A program made the translations under genes and the position numbers. 64,000 nucleotides of DNA. It comes from Brevundimonas vitisensis. GTDB lineage: Bacteria; Pseudomonadota; Alphaproteobacteria; Caulobacterales; Caulobacteraceae. Location: assembly GCF_016656965.1 (NCBI RefSeq), contig NZ_CP067977.1, positions 930,001-994,000 of the forward strand, in the 5' to 3' direction. Under the pieces are notes generated by a model. That model was not told the origin of the DNA, ran no database searches, and saw nothing but the letters and a program-made list of their open reading frames with translations. Of the stretch, positions 8,913 through 20,900 are shown in pieces (the first letter of the stretch is position 1; each line of letters starts with the position of its first letter).

Positions 8913-9959
8913 ATGATCCGTCCCGAAGACCTGCTGCATCCCACCGTTGCCGGCCTCTATTGTTCGCCGGGGGATTTCTATGTTGACCCGGTCAGGCCCG
9001 TCGACCGTGCGGTCATCACCCACGGTCACGCCGATCACGCCCGTGTCGGCCACGGCGCGGTGCTGGCCACCCCCCAGACCCTGGCCATCATGGAGGAACG
9101 CTACGGCGAAAACTTCACCGAGCGGCGTCAGGCCTCAGCCTATGGTGAAACCGCTTCGCACAACGGGGTGGAAATCAGACTGATCCCGGCGGGCCATGTC
9201 CTGGGATCGGCTCAGGCGGTCATCTCCTGGCAGGGCCTCACGATGACCGTCTCGGGCGATTACAAGCGCAGGCGCGATCCGACGTGCGTCCCGTTCGAAC
9301 CCGCCCCCTGCCATGTCTTCATTTCGGAGGCGACCTTTGGCCTGCCGGTCTTCACCCATCCACCCGATGCCGAGGAGATCGGTCGACTGGTCCAGTCGCT
9401 GGGCCAGTTTCCGCATCGGGCGCACCTGGTCGGGGCATATGCTCTGGGCAAGGCCCAGCGGGTGATCCGCCTGTTGCGCGAGGCAGGCTGGGACCGGCCG
9501 ATCTATGTTCACGGCGCAATGGAAAGGCTGAACCGCCTCTATCAGCGCGAGGGGATCGACCTGGGGCCCCTGCTCCCCGCGTCTGGTCTGGGGAAGGATG
9601 CTCTGGGGGGAGAGGTCGTGGTGGCCCCGCCGTCCGCGATACAGGACCGCTGGGCCCGCCGCTTCGCCGATCCGGTGACGGCCTTTGCCTCGGGCTGGAT
9701 GGGCGTGCGTGCGCGGGCGCGTCAACGCGGCGTCGAACTGCCGTTGATCATCTCGGACCACGCCGACTGGACCGAACTGACGGACACCTTCACCGAATTG
9801 GCCGCCGACGAATACTGGATCACCCACGGTCGCGAGGAAGGCTTGCTGCGCTGGTGCGAAATCAATGGCCGAAAGGGCCGCGCGCTTCGCCTGGTCGGCT
9901 ACGACGAAGAAGACGACGAGGCGGCCGGTTCGGACCCAGGTCCGGAAAAAGCAGGCTGA
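8913..9959 (+). CDS. Ligase-associated DNA exonuclease (MBL / beta-CASP fold)
   Basis: A 348-residue metallo-beta-lactamase/beta-CASP nuclease. The metal motif THGHADHARVG lies near residues 36-46, a further ligand in PAGHVLGSAQ near 93-102, SGDYKRR near 116-122, and the C-terminal beta-CASP histidine in ISDHADW near 290-296. This family usually sits in a four-gene DNA repair set with an ATP-dependent DNA ligase, an Lhr-like helicase and a phosphoesterase. Here none of these partners is adjacent. ATG 8913 starts the family-typical RPEDLLHPT sequence. Confidence 0.88.
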   Translation: MIRPEDLLHPTVAGLYCSPGDFYVDPVRPVDRAVITHGHADHARVGHGAVLATPQTLAIMEERYGENFTERRQASAYGETASHNGVEIRLIPAGHVLGSAQAVISWQGLTMTVSGDYKRRRDPTCVPFEPAPCHVFISEATFGLPVFTHPPDAEEIGRLVQSLGQFPHRAHLVGAYALGKAQRVIRLLREAGWDRPIYVHGAMERLNRLYQREGIDLGPLLPASGLGKDALGGEVVVAPPSAIQDRWARRFADPVTAFASGWMGVRARARQRGVELPLIISDHADWTELTDTFTELAADEYWITHGREEGLLRWCEINGRKGRALRLVGYDEEDDEAAGSDPGPEKAG

Positions 9960-9965
9960 ACCCGA

Positions 9966-11582
9966 TCAGGCGGCGCGGGTGGCCAATGTGGTCGCAGGCT
10001 CGACGACGACCTCGGCCAGGGCGGCATTCATGGCCATGCGCAGGCGCTCCGGCTTGATCGGCTTTTCGACCACGGCGGCCATACCGGTCGCCAGATAGGC
10101 TTTGGCATCTTCGGGGTCGGCATTCGCGGTCAGGGCGATGATCGGAATGTCGCGCGCCGGGCCGGTCAGTGCGCGAATGGCCTTGGTTGCCTGGACGCCG
10201 TCCATGCGCGGCATCTTGATGTCCATCAGGATCAGATCAAACGGCCGGTCCTGCACAGCCTCAAGGGCGTCGACGCCGTCTTCTGCCGTCTCGGAGGTGC
10301 AGCCGAACATTTCGCACAGGGCCTGAGCCACCACGCGGTTGGTCGCATTGTCGTCAACGATCAGGATATGCGGGCTGGATTGCAGGTCGAGGTCGGACAG
10401 CGATGCGACGTTGGAGCTGGCATCAGCCTCCAGCGTTGCGCGCGGCGCCACCAGGTCAAAGGCAAACGTGGCGCCCCGCCCTGCATTGTTTTCGGCCCAG
10501 ATGCTTCCACCCATCCGATCCATGACCTGGCGGCAGATGGCCAGGCCCAGACCCGCCCCGTCGGGACCCGATCCATGGACGAAAGGCTCGAAGATCACAT
10601 CGACCCGGTCGGCTTCAACCCCGGGGCCGTCGTCGCGGACGCGCGCTTGGATGTGGACGTCATTGCCTTCGCCCCAGGCACGCAGGCTGGCTTCGACCAT
10701 GCCGTTGCGGGCAAATTTCAGGGCATTGCCGATCAGGTTGTTGAACACCTGCTTCAGGCGGACGCCGTCGACTTGTGCGGCCAGTTCGGTGTCGCCCTCA
10801 TAGCCGACCATCAGGGTGACGTTGTCCTGGGACGCGCGCGGAGCCCACATGGCCTGAACGTCGTCCATCAGGGCACGCAGTCCGACGGGCTCGGGGCTGA
10901 GTTCCAGCTCTCCCGCCTCGGCCCGAGAGAGATCGAGCGCATCCTGGAGGATCCGGATCAGGCTTTCGGAGGAATCCACGATGGTCTGGACATGGGCGTG
11001 CGAGGCGGCGTTCAGCGGCTGGCGACGCAGCAGCTCCGCAACGGCCAGGACGCCATTCATGGGCGTCCGCAGCTCGTGGCTCATGATGGCGAGGAATTGG
11101 CTCTTGGCGCGAGCCGAGGCCAGGGCCTGGGTGCGGGTGTCGCTCAGGACACGGGCCTGCTCGGCCAGTTCCTGGTTCTGGCGGCGCTGCCGGTCGTTCG
11201 AGGCCTGCAGCAGCGAAACTGCCGTGCCGACGCCCCAGTAGCGGCCGCCCCGCGTGACGATGAAGCCGCGCATCAGGGCGCTGGGACCGCCCTTCAGCAT
11301 GATGTCGCAGAAGGCGTCGATCTCGATGCCGGCCTCGACGATCGCCGGCTCCGCATCCATCAACTTGGTGACCGGCCGATTGGCATAGAGGGCGTGGCCG
11401 AACGGACCGGCGATCTTCAGCAGGAAGGCGTTTCTTTCGATAAGACCCACCGGGCGACCGCCATCCACGACCGGAATGACAAGTGTGTCCGGTTCAGCCT
11501 GGAAGCGGTTGAAAACCTCGCTTCCGGGTGCGTCTGGAGCGATCGCTTCTGCGCGCTCCGTCAAGCTCTCGATCGTCGGCAT
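9966..11582 (-). CDS. Hybrid sensor histidine kinase/response regulator with CBS-like N-terminal region
   Basis: A 538-residue cytoplasmic hybrid kinase. Residues ~25-125 resemble a pair of CBS motifs (VIPVVDGGRPVGLIER, then GFIVTRGGRYWGVGTA). A coiled stretch leads to the HisKA domain with phospho-acceptor H169 (MSHELRTPMNG), then a HATPase domain with N box (NNLIGNALKF), G1 (DDGPGV) and G2 (GAGLGLA), and a C-terminal receiver with phosphorylatable D454 (LILMDIKMP) and the conserved Lys in VEKPIKP. No transmembrane segment is seen. ATG 11582 avoids overlap with divergent queC; an earlier start at 11855 would read through queC. The signal and output are unknown. Confidence 0.88.
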   Translation of the reverse strand: MPTIESLTERAEAIAPDAPGSEVFNRFQAEPDTLVIPVVDGGRPVGLIERNAFLLKIAGPFGHALYANRPVTKLMDAEPAIVEAGIEIDAFCDIMLKGGPSALMRGFIVTRGGRYWGVGTAVSLLQASNDRQRRQNQELAEQARVLSDTRTQALASARAKSQFLAIMSHELRTPMNGVLAVAELLRRQPLNAASHAHVQTIVDSSESLIRILQDALDLSRAEAGELELSPEPVGLRALMDDVQAMWAPRASQDNVTLMVGYEGDTELAAQVDGVRLKQVFNNLIGNALKFARNGMVEASLRAWGEGNDVHIQARVRDDGPGVEADRVDVIFEPFVHGSGPDGAGLGLAICRQVMDRMGGSIWAENNAGRGATFAFDLVAPRATLEADASSNVASLSDLDLQSSPHILIVDDNATNRVVAQALCEMFGCTSETAEDGVDALEAVQDRPFDLILMDIKMPRMDGVQATKAIRALTGPARDIPIIALTANADPEDAKAYLATGMAAVVEKPIKPERLRMAMNAALAEVVVEPATTLATRAA

Positions 11583-11781
11583 ACTGGCCGGTACTCCGGT
11601 GTTACCGGTGGACAATGCCTGTGAACCGTTTGCGGAACGGTTAAAGCCGAAATTGAAATTTCCCTCAGGGTGACGCGTTTTTGCGTCCCGCGTCCGGCTC
11701 GTGTAGAAGGCGCGCCCGAACACGATATCTCGGATCACCCCTTTGCATGCGCGCGGCCCTCGGGCCGACCGCAGGTTTGTC

Positions 11782-12504
11782 ATGAGCGATACCCGAAACG
11801 ATCTTCTGCCGGTCTCCGCCCTCGTCCTGTTTTCGGGCGGGCAGGACAGCGCCACCTGCCTGGCCTGGGCGCTGAACCGTTTCGCGCGGGTCGAGACCGT
11901 CGGTTTCGACTATGGCCAGAGGCACGCGGTAGAGATGCAGGCGCGCATCGCGGTGCGCGATGGCATGGCAGATGTCCTGCCCTTACTGGCCGACCGGCTG
12001 GGACCGGATCACGTCGTGGATCTGACAGGCTATGGCCGGATTTCCGAAAGCGCCCTGACGAGCGATCGCGCCATCGGAATGGATGCGCGCGGCCTGCCGA
12101 GCACCTTCGTGCCGGGCCGCAACCTGATCTTTCTGACCGCCGCCGCCGCATTGGCCGACCGGCGCGGGCTGGAGGTTCTGGTCGGCGGCATGTGCGAGAC
12201 CGACTATTCCGGCTATCCCGATTGCCGACGCCAGACGCTGGATGCCCTGTCCACGGCGCTCAGTCTGGGCCTGGATAAGCCCGTGCCGATCGAAACGCCG
12301 CTGATGTGGCTCACCAAGGCCCAGACCTGGGCCCTTGCCGACGATCTGGGCGGGTCCGAACTGGTCGAGTTGATCGTCGAGGAAAGCCACACCTGTTACC
12401 TGGGCGAACGCTCTCAGCGATACGCCTGGGGCTATGGATGCGGCCACTGCCCCGCCTGCGAACTGCGGGCCCAGGGCTATGAAGCCTGGCGGGCCGGTCA
12501 ATGA
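11782..12504 (+). CDS. queC: 7-cyano-7-deazaguanine (preQ0) synthase QueC
   Basis: ATP-dependent enzyme converting 7-carboxy-7-deazaguanine and ammonia to preQ0, the precursor of queuosine in tRNA. 240 residues with the PP-loop motif [10 protein letters not shown] (residues 16-25) and four zinc-binding cysteines near the C-terminus (C205, C220, C223, C226; GCGHCPAC). ATG 11782 gives the usual N-terminus; the frame extends to 11743 without support. It overlaps queE by 4 nt, so it is the first gene of a queC-queE-queD operon. The 199-base divergent gap to the kinase gene must hold both promoters. Confidence 0.95.
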   Translation: MSDTRNDLLPVSALVLFSGGQDSATCLAWALNRFARVETVGFDYGQRHAVEMQARIAVRDGMADVLPLLADRLGPDHVVDLTGYGRISESALTSDRAIGMDARGLPSTFVPGRNLIFLTAAAALADRRGLEVLVGGMCETDYSGYPDCRRQTLDALSTALSLGLDKPVPIETPLMWLTKAQTWALADDLGGSELVELIVEESHTCYLGERSQRYAWGYGCGHCPACELRAQGYEAWRAGQ

Positions 12505-13136
12505 CCTATTCGGTCAAGGAAACCTTCCTGACCATCCAGGGAGAAGGCGGCCAGGCCGGGCGACCCGCCGTCTTCCTGCGGTTCGCGGGATGCAATCTGT
12601 GGAGCGGTCGCGACCAGGACCGGGCGCAGGCCGTCTGCACCTTCTGTGACACCGACTTCGTTGGCACCGATGGCGATGGCGGGGGAAAATTCCTGTCGGC
12701 CCAGGCTCTGGCCGATCATGTCGCGGGTCTCTGGATCGGACGGCCGGGCGATCCAAAGCTGGTCGTGTGCACCGGCGGCGAGCCGCTTCTTCAGCTGGAC
12801 AAGGACTTGATCGAAACCCTGCATGGCCATGGCTTCCAGATCGCGGTCGAAACCAACGGCACCGTGGCGGCCCCCGAAGGGCTGGACTGGATATGCGTCA
12901 GTCCAAAGGCCGACGCCCCGGTTCTTCAGACGACCGGCCAGGAATTGAAGCTGGTCTTTCCCCAGAGCCAGGCGATGCCCGAGCGGTTCGAGCACCTGGC
13001 CTTCGAGCGGTTCTGGCTGCAGCCCATGGACGGCCCGGAGCGCGAGGCCAACACCGCCGCCGCCCTCGCCTACTGCCTTTCGCACCCTCAATGGCGCCTC
13101 AGCGTCCAGACTCACAAATACATCGGCGTTCGCTAG
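12501..13136 (+). CDS. queE: 7-carboxy-7-deazaguanine synthase QueE (radical SAM)
   Basis: Radical-SAM enzyme that contracts 6-carboxytetrahydropterin to 7-carboxy-7-deazaguanine. 211 residues. The iron-sulfur cluster motif is the C-X14-C-X2-C form (C31, C46, C49) found in one proteobacterial QueE subgroup instead of the classic C-X3-C-X2-C. The glycine-rich [15 protein letters not shown] near the start and CTGGEPLLQ near residue 91 are typical. Start overlaps the queC stop by 4 nt. It acts between QueD and QueC in the pathway. Confidence 0.94.
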   Translation: MTYSVKETFLTIQGEGGQAGRPAVFLRFAGCNLWSGRDQDRAQAVCTFCDTDFVGTDGDGGGKFLSAQALADHVAGLWIGRPGDPKLVVCTGGEPLLQLDKDLIETLHGHGFQIAVETNGTVAAPEGLDWICVSPKADAPVLQTTGQELKLVFPQSQAMPERFEHLAFERFWLQPMDGPEREANTAAALAYCLSHPQWRLSVQTHKYIGVR

Positions 13137-13144
13137 TCCAACCC

Positions 13145-13513
13145 ATGACCCAGTTCGAAATCACCAAGGCGGCCACCTTCGATGCGGCCCATCATTTTCC
13201 GAATGAGCCGGAAGGCAGCCCCTATCGCCGGATGCATGGGCATTCGTTCCAGGTCGAGGCCACGGTTCGCGGCGAAGCGCTTGATCCGGTGCATGGTTGG
13301 GTGGCCGACCTCGGGGCGCTGGACACCGCGCTGAAGACGGCTGCCGCCCGACTGGATCATGGCCTGCTGAACGATCACGAAGGGCTGGAGGCCCCCAGTC
13401 TGGAACGGCTGTGCCTGTGGTTCGTCGCTCAGCTGCAGCCGGACTGGCCCGGCCTGTGCCGCATCACCGTGGCGCGCCCGACGATCCACGAGCGCTGCAC
13501 CCTGACGCTGTAA
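13145..13513 (+). CDS. queD: 6-carboxytetrahydropterin synthase-like QueD (Cys27 replaced by Tyr)
   Basis: T-fold enzyme expected to make 6-carboxytetrahydropterin from dihydroneopterin triphosphate. 122 residues. Zinc ligands H16, H31 and H33 (DAAHHF and MHGHSF) align exactly in number with those of E. coli QueD, and DHGLLND and the C-terminal Glu (IHERC) are present. The residue matching the catalytic Cys27 of E. coli QueD is Tyr27 (SPYRRMHGH). Either another residue supplies the function or the reaction differs. Eight bases after queE, clearly in the same operon. Confidence 0.88.
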   Translation: MTQFEITKAATFDAAHHFPNEPEGSPYRRMHGHSFQVEATVRGEALDPVHGWVADLGALDTALKTAAARLDHGLLNDHEGLEAPSLERLCLWFVAQLQPDWPGLCRITVARPTIHERCTLTL

Positions 13514-13523
13514 TCAGCGAAGC

Positions 13524-13886
13524 CTAGGCCGCGCCAAGCAGGGTGACGCAGCGGTCGACCTCAGCATTCCAGTCGGCCATCGGCCCCGTGTCGAGGGCGA
13601 TGGTGCGCGGCTCGACCCGCTGACGCAGGGCCTCCACCTCAGCCGGAGCGGCGGTCGCCCGCCAAGCGTTCAGAGCGGACACACCCGCATTCAGAATCGT
13701 CTGCATGGTGGCGAGGTGCGCCTGCTCCTGCGCCGTCAGCGGCCGGCTCTCGGCATATCGGTTCAAGTTCGAGATCTCGGAGGCTGCCACGGAAGCGCAG
13801 AGGATGGTCTGATCCAGGTCAGCAGGGTCCTGATGCGGCAGCGGCATGGCCAGCAGGGTCAGGGCAGACAGGGCTGCAATCATCAT
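13524..13886 (-). CDS. Small exported protein, unknown function
   Basis: Hypothetical protein of 120 residues with a short hydrophobic leader (MMIAALSALTLLAMP) and an acidic, helical mature part that has two cysteines (about residues 30 and 113). ATG 13886 was preferred over 13895 because GAGG then lies nine bases upstream. It converges on queD, with ten bases between the stops. No family recognised. Confidence 0.6.
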   Translation of the reverse strand: MMIAALSALTLLAMPLPHQDPADLDQTILCASVAASEISNLNRYAESRPLTAQEQAHLATMQTILNAGVSALNAWRATAAPAEVEALRQRVEPRTIALDTGPMADWNAEVDRCVTLLGAA

Positions 13887-13957
13887 CGAACACATCCTCA
13901 GAAAGCCAACAGCCTATGCCGGTCGCGCGCGTCATGCGACTGACGAGGCCTGACGCT

Positions 13958-15697
<1,740 letters not shown>

Positions 15698-15835
15698 GAT
15701 CGAATTCCCCTTCACCGCACCATGATCGACAAAGACGAAGGATTGGTTGCCGAAGGGGCTGACCCGACGCACGATGATCGCTATGGAACGCCGCCGTCCG
15801 GCATGCGTTTGCCTGCCTATTCTGGGGGATATCCG

Positions 15836-16087
15836 ATGAAGCGCCTGATCCTCGCCGCCGCCCTGTCCAGCCTGGCTGCCCTGGCAGCCTGTGACGATCC
15901 TCGTCCGTCGCAGGACGTCGAAACCTACGAGCCGCCCATGGAGGCACCGGTCGCCCCGCCGGTGGAAGAAACGCCGCCGCCGGCCGTGACGCCGCCGCCC
16001 GCGCCGGCCGATAACACGGCCTTGCCGCCCGAGGCGCGCAGTTCCGAGGAATCGGTGCAGCCCGAAAGCGAAACCCTCTTCTACTGA
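15836..16087 (+). CDS. Small proline-rich lipoprotein
   Basis: Hypothetical lipoprotein of 83 residues. The signal sequence ends in the lipobox LAAC (Cys19), followed by a short acidic, proline-rich tail (PPVEETPPPAVTPPPAPA) that looks disordered. GGGGGA lies about seven bases before the ATG. It is divergent from the membrane kinase (138-base gap) and 80 bases ahead of tamA, so it may share a transcript with tamA. Function unknown. Confidence 0.7.
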   Translation: MKRLILAAALSSLAALAACDDPRPSQDVETYEPPMEAPVAPPVEETPPPAVTPPPAPADNTALPPEARSSEESVQPESETLFY

Positions 16088-16167
16088 CCCGCTGCCCTGC
16101 CATGTCGTCGCCACATGCGGCGGCCATGGGCTGACTGCCTCCACCGCCCGCCTGTGAAAGCCATCGT

Positions 16168-17958
16168 TTGACACCAAGGTCCGCCCTGTTTCTGGTGAGT
16201 CTGGCCCTGTGGAGTTCGGGGACGACCGTGGCGATGGCCGACCCGCGCGCCGTGATCCGCGGCGAAATGGATGGTGAACTGCGTCGTCAGATCGAGCGGG
16301 CCGTAGGCGAGGTTGACGGCCCCCCTTCCAACCGGTTCGAGGCCCGCCGCCGGGCCCAGGCCGCCGCCGAACTGGCCGAGGCCCTGCTGCGTTCGGAGGG
16401 GTACTATCAGCCGACGCTGGAAGACGCCGTTGAAGGGGACGAGACGCCGGTCGCCGTCGTCAGTGTCGTGCCTGGGCCCCGCTTTCTGCTGACTCAGCCG
16501 ACGATCACCTGGGCTGCTCCGGCGCCGGACACCACCACCGACGGCCTGATTCAGCAGCAGATCGGCCTGAAGCCTGGCGATCCCGGTCGGGCCGTCGACG
16601 TCATTGCGGCCGAAGGCCGGATCGTCGCCGGTCTCAGCACCTATGGCTATGCCGATGCCGTGGCACAGCCCCGCAGGGTGGTCGTCGATCATGCCACCTT
16701 CACCGTCCAGCCCGAGTTTCGCATCAATTCGGGGCCTCTGGTGCTGATGGATGGCGTGCGCCTGGAGACACGGGGCCGCACCAATCCGGACTGGGTCACC
16801 TATTTGATCCCCTGGGAAGTCGGCGACCGCTACGACCCCGAACAGGTGGCCGAGCTGGAACGGCGGCTGCTTGAAACGGGCGTCTATGACGGGGTTGGGG
16901 TCGCCCTGGCCCCTGCTGATCAGACAGACGAGGATGGACACCGTCCGGTCATCGTCACCCTGACCGACCGACCGCGCCGGATCCTGGACGCCGGGGTGAC
17001 CTTCTCAACGGCCGAGGGCTCGGGCGTCGAGTTCATCTGGACCCAGCACAACCGCTTTGGTCGTGCCGACACCCTGCGTTACGAGGCGCGCCTGGCCAAT
17101 ATCGACAGCCGCCTGGGTGTCGATCTCAGTCTGCCGCACTGGCGCCGCCCTGGCCGTACGCTGAAACTGACCACGGCCCTGGTGCATGAGGACACCGACG
17201 CCTATCGGCGCAGCGCCCTCGTCGGGGCTGCCGACCTGCAACAGCGCCTGGGGCGGACCTCCTATTTCAGCTATGGCGTGGGGCTGGACGCGGGCCATTA
17301 CACCGAAAATCGCTTCGACCCTCTGACCCAGTTACCTGTCACCTTCGATCGCGATCTGGTCATCGGAACGGTGCGCGGCAGCGCCTATATGGATCGGTCC
17401 AACGACGCCCTGAACCCCACAACCGGCTGGCGCCTTACGGTATCGGCCCAGCCAACAGCCGTGGCCGGCGAGGACACCGTTCTGTTCCTGCGCGCCGAAA
17501 GCCAACTGACCGCCTATCTGCCGGTCGAGGACGAGGCAAGGACCGTGCTTGCCGGTCGCGTTCGCGTGGGCACCATCATCGGCGGGGAAGAGCTGACCGT
17601 GCCTTCGGACCGGCTGTTCTACTCTGGTGGCGGCGGCTCGGTGCGCGGTTATGAGTATCAGGGCGTAGGCCCGCGCCTGCCTGACAACACGCCGCGCGGC
17701 GGACTTTCGCTGTTCGAAGCCTCGGCCGAGGTCCGGCGTGACCTGGGCAATAATTTCGGCGCGGTGGTCTTCGTCGATGCCGGGGCCATCGGCTTTCAGG
17801 AGACGCCGGACTTCGGCAATCTGCGCTATGGCGTGGGTGCGGGCGTTCGTTACAACCTGCCCTTCGGCCCGATCCGCGCCGACGTCGCCTTCCCGCTGGA
17901 CAAGCGCGAAGGTGACGCGGACTTCCAGATCTACATCAGTATCGGCCAGGCGTTTTGA
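16168..17958 (+). CDS. tamA: Omp85-family autotransporter assembly protein TamA
   Basis: Outer-membrane subunit of the translocation and assembly module, which with TamB supports outer-membrane protein insertion and lipid transport to the outer membrane. 596 residues from a TTG start: signal peptide to about residue 25 (VAMA-DP), POTRA repeats over roughly residues 30-270, then a 16-strand Omp85 barrel. The barrel contains the family motif GGGGSVRGYEYQGVGP (lid-lock VRGY) near residue 492 and ends in an aromatic residue (IGQAF). It overlaps tamB by 4 nt (TTGA). Confidence 0.92.
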   Translation: MTPRSALFLVSLALWSSGTTVAMADPRAVIRGEMDGELRRQIERAVGEVDGPPSNRFEARRRAQAAAELAEALLRSEGYYQPTLEDAVEGDETPVAVVSVVPGPRFLLTQPTITWAAPAPDTTTDGLIQQQIGLKPGDPGRAVDVIAAEGRIVAGLSTYGYADAVAQPRRVVVDHATFTVQPEFRINSGPLVLMDGVRLETRGRTNPDWVTYLIPWEVGDRYDPEQVAELERRLLETGVYDGVGVALAPADQTDEDGHRPVIVTLTDRPRRILDAGVTFSTAEGSGVEFIWTQHNRFGRADTLRYEARLANIDSRLGVDLSLPHWRRPGRTLKLTTALVHEDTDAYRRSALVGAADLQQRLGRTSYFSYGVGLDAGHYTENRFDPLTQLPVTFDRDLVIGTVRGSAYMDRSNDALNPTTGWRLTVSAQPTAVAGEDTVLFLRAESQLTAYLPVEDEARTVLAGRVRVGTIIGGEELTVPSDRLFYSGGGGSVRGYEYQGVGPRLPDNTPRGGLSLFEASAEVRRDLGNNFGAVVFVDAGAIGFQETPDFGNLRYGVGAGVRYNLPFGPIRADVAFPLDKREGDADFQIYISIGQAF

Positions 17959-20900
17959 CCGACCAGCCCGACATCGTCGAAACGCCGGACACCCCCGCCG
18001 AGGTGGAAAGGAAGAAGCGCACGCGTCTGCAGGCGCTGGCGTTCTTTGGCGGTATCGCGGCGGCTGCGATCGTGGCCCTGCTTGTCGTCGCCCTGGTCGG
18101 GGGGCGGATGTATCTGCTGTCGGGACCGGGCCGCGAACTGGTCACCGGCTTCTTGGCCGGCAAAAAGATCGGCAGCTATGGCCGGATCAGTGTCGAGGGA
18201 CTGTCCGGTGACATCTTCGACGACTTCCGCATTGCCCGTGTAACCGTAACCGATGCCGAAGGCGTCTGGCTGGACGCGACCAACGTTCGGGTCGACTGGA
18301 GCTATCTGCCGCTGATCGCACGCCGGTTCCATGCGACGGAGATCAGCGCCGACCGTATCCGCCTGATCCGCCGTCCGATCGTTGAGGTCTCCGATGACCC
18401 GCCCGGCTCCATGCCGCTGGACATCGACATCGATAAGCTGAGCGCCGACGTAGAACTGCTGGAAGGGTTCAGCCAGGAGTATGGTCGCTGGAAGCTGACC
18501 GGCGACGCCAATGTGCCCCGGCGCGGCGACAAGTCGGCTTCGCTGAACGCCTACAGCGTGAACCGGCCGGGCGACTTTCTGCGTATTTCGGCCACTCTGG
18601 GCGACAGCATCGATCAGCTCAGGCTGAACCTGCGCGCCAATGAGGCCCAGGGCGGTCCCTTGGCCGGAGCGCTCGGCTATTCGCCCGACGAGCCGTTCTT
18701 CGCCACGGCCATCGTCAACGGCGAGGTCATCGACGCGGTCGTGCGGACCGGTGACTTCGTGCCCTTGACCGTCAAGGGCCGGTACAACGGCGATACCGGA
18801 CTGAAAGTCTCGGGCTATTTCGACTTCAGCGGGTCGGATTTGCTGCAACCGTTCGTCGACAGGATCGGCCGCACGGCCCGGTTCGGCCTCGCCACGGTGC
18901 CGTCGAAACGCGAAGGGTATCAGGGCATCGGCTGGCGGCTGATTTCAGACAATCTGAACTCCAATGCCAGCGGCACCCTCCGCGTTTCCGACCGCAGCGT
19001 GCCGGACGGTATTCGCATCGAAGTGTCCACGCCCTCGCTGACCCGGCTGGCAGGAACCCCGGTGGCCGGCCCGGCCGCCTATTCCGCCGTTTTCACCGGC
19101 AATCAGAGCGACTGGAAGCTGGACGGACAGGTCAGTCTGAATGGTGCGGATCTGGCCAGCTATCGCGCGACCCGTCTGGCGGGTCCGCTGAGCATCGACG
19201 TCAATCCGCAGGCCATGAGCGTGCAAGGCGACATTCGAGGCGCGGGAGGCTCGGCCGACGGCATCATCGGGGCGCTGCTCGGAGCCACTCCGCGCGTGCA
19301 GTTCGAGGCTGCGCGTCTGGCCGATGGGGCCCTGCTGCTTCGCCGGGTCGAGGCGACCGGCCAGGCGCTCAGTCTGACCGGATCCGGATCACGCAACCTG
19401 CTGGGCGGGATGAGCTTCCGAGGACGCGCCGAAATCACCGACGTGGGACGGATCCAGCGCGGCGCGCGCGGCACCTTCGGTGGCCCGATCCAGGCGGCCA
19501 GCGCCCGAACCGGCGCCCCTTGGAGACTGTCCTTTGACGGACGGGGCCGCAATCTGGCGATCGGCATGGAAGAGCTGGACCGACTGTTGGGACGCAGCCC
19601 GCGCCTGGAGCTGGCGGGTCAGCTGAACGGCGGCCGGATCGAGCTCACGCGCGGCCAGCTGACGGGGGCCGCCGGGCGCGCCTCGGCCAAGGGACTCATC
19701 GAAGGCAACGGTCGGCTGCGGCTGGCCCTGGACTGGTCGGCCCAAGGCCCCTTCGGCGTCGGTCCTGTCGCCATCGACGGTGCCATGACCGGAAATGGTG
19801 CCCTGACCGGCACCATCGCCCAGCCGCGCGCCGACCTGCGTGCCGCCTTTGCACAGGTCGCGGCCGGGCCGCTGGACCTGACCGGCGTCGATCTGATCCT
19901 GAGCTTCCGAAAGGGGGCTGACGCGTCCGACGGGCGGGTCGCGATGACGGCCGGTTCCAACTATGGCCCAGCGCGCGCCTCGGGGAATTTCTATCTGGGC
20001 GGCGATCGGCTGCGCCTGACCGACGTCGATCTGGATGCCGGGGGCGTCCAGGCGCGCGGTGCCGTGGCCCTGTCGAACAACTTCCCGTCCAGCGCAGACC
20101 TCGCCTTCACGGCGCGGCCCGGGGCCTTCCTGACCTCCGGCCAGGCCGATGGCCGCATCCGCCTGACCGAGGGCGCGGGAAGTGAAACGGCGATCGTCGA
20201 GGTCAATGGCCGCAATGTTAAGCTGGCGGGGTCGCCCTATGTGATCCGCACGCTGCGGCTGGACGGACGCGGCACGCTGGCCCGCCTGCCCTTTACCCTG
20301 GTCACGGATGTCGGCGGCCCGACGCCGGTGCAGTTCGATGGAAATGGTGTCTACGCCCGCGATGGCCGGGCCCAGACCGTGACGCTAAGCGGCGACGGCC
20401 GCGTGCGCGAAATCGCCTTTGCGACCCGCAGCCCCGCCGTGATTGCCCTGGCCGGCGACGGTCAGGTGGTTCGCGTCGATCTCGGCATCGGCGGCGGCGT
20501 GCTGCTGGGCGAGCTGCGGGCCGATTCTCGCGCTGCCATCCTCCAGGCTGACCTGACCAGCGTGGACCTGGGCTCCATCTCCCCCGACCTGCGCGGTCGC
20601 GTGACGGGCAAGGTCTCCCTGCGCGGGGCGGGCGATGACCTGTCCGGCTCGGCCAATGTCACCTTGGACCGCGTTCGCAGTGCCGACGCGCCCCGCGGCC
20701 TGGCGGTCGGCGGTACGGTCAATGCCACCCTGGTCGACAACCGCCTGCGGATCGTCGCCGATGCCCGCAGCAATGGCGCGGTCGAGGCTTCGGCCGATGT
20801 GACCCTGCCTGTCGTGGCGTCTGCCGCGCCCCTGCGTCTGGCCATCGACCGGACGGGGGCCATGTCCGGCCAGGTCTCGGCCAAGGGCCAGATCCAGCCC

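Noticed and set aside
11583..11781. preQ1 riboswitch ahead of queC
   Set aside because: I could not find the short C-rich loop and A-rich tail pattern of a preQ1 aptamer in the queC leader.
11583..11855. N-terminal extension of the first hybrid kinase
   Set aside because: It would run across the queC start and adds residues with no domain character; ATG 11582 is the better start.
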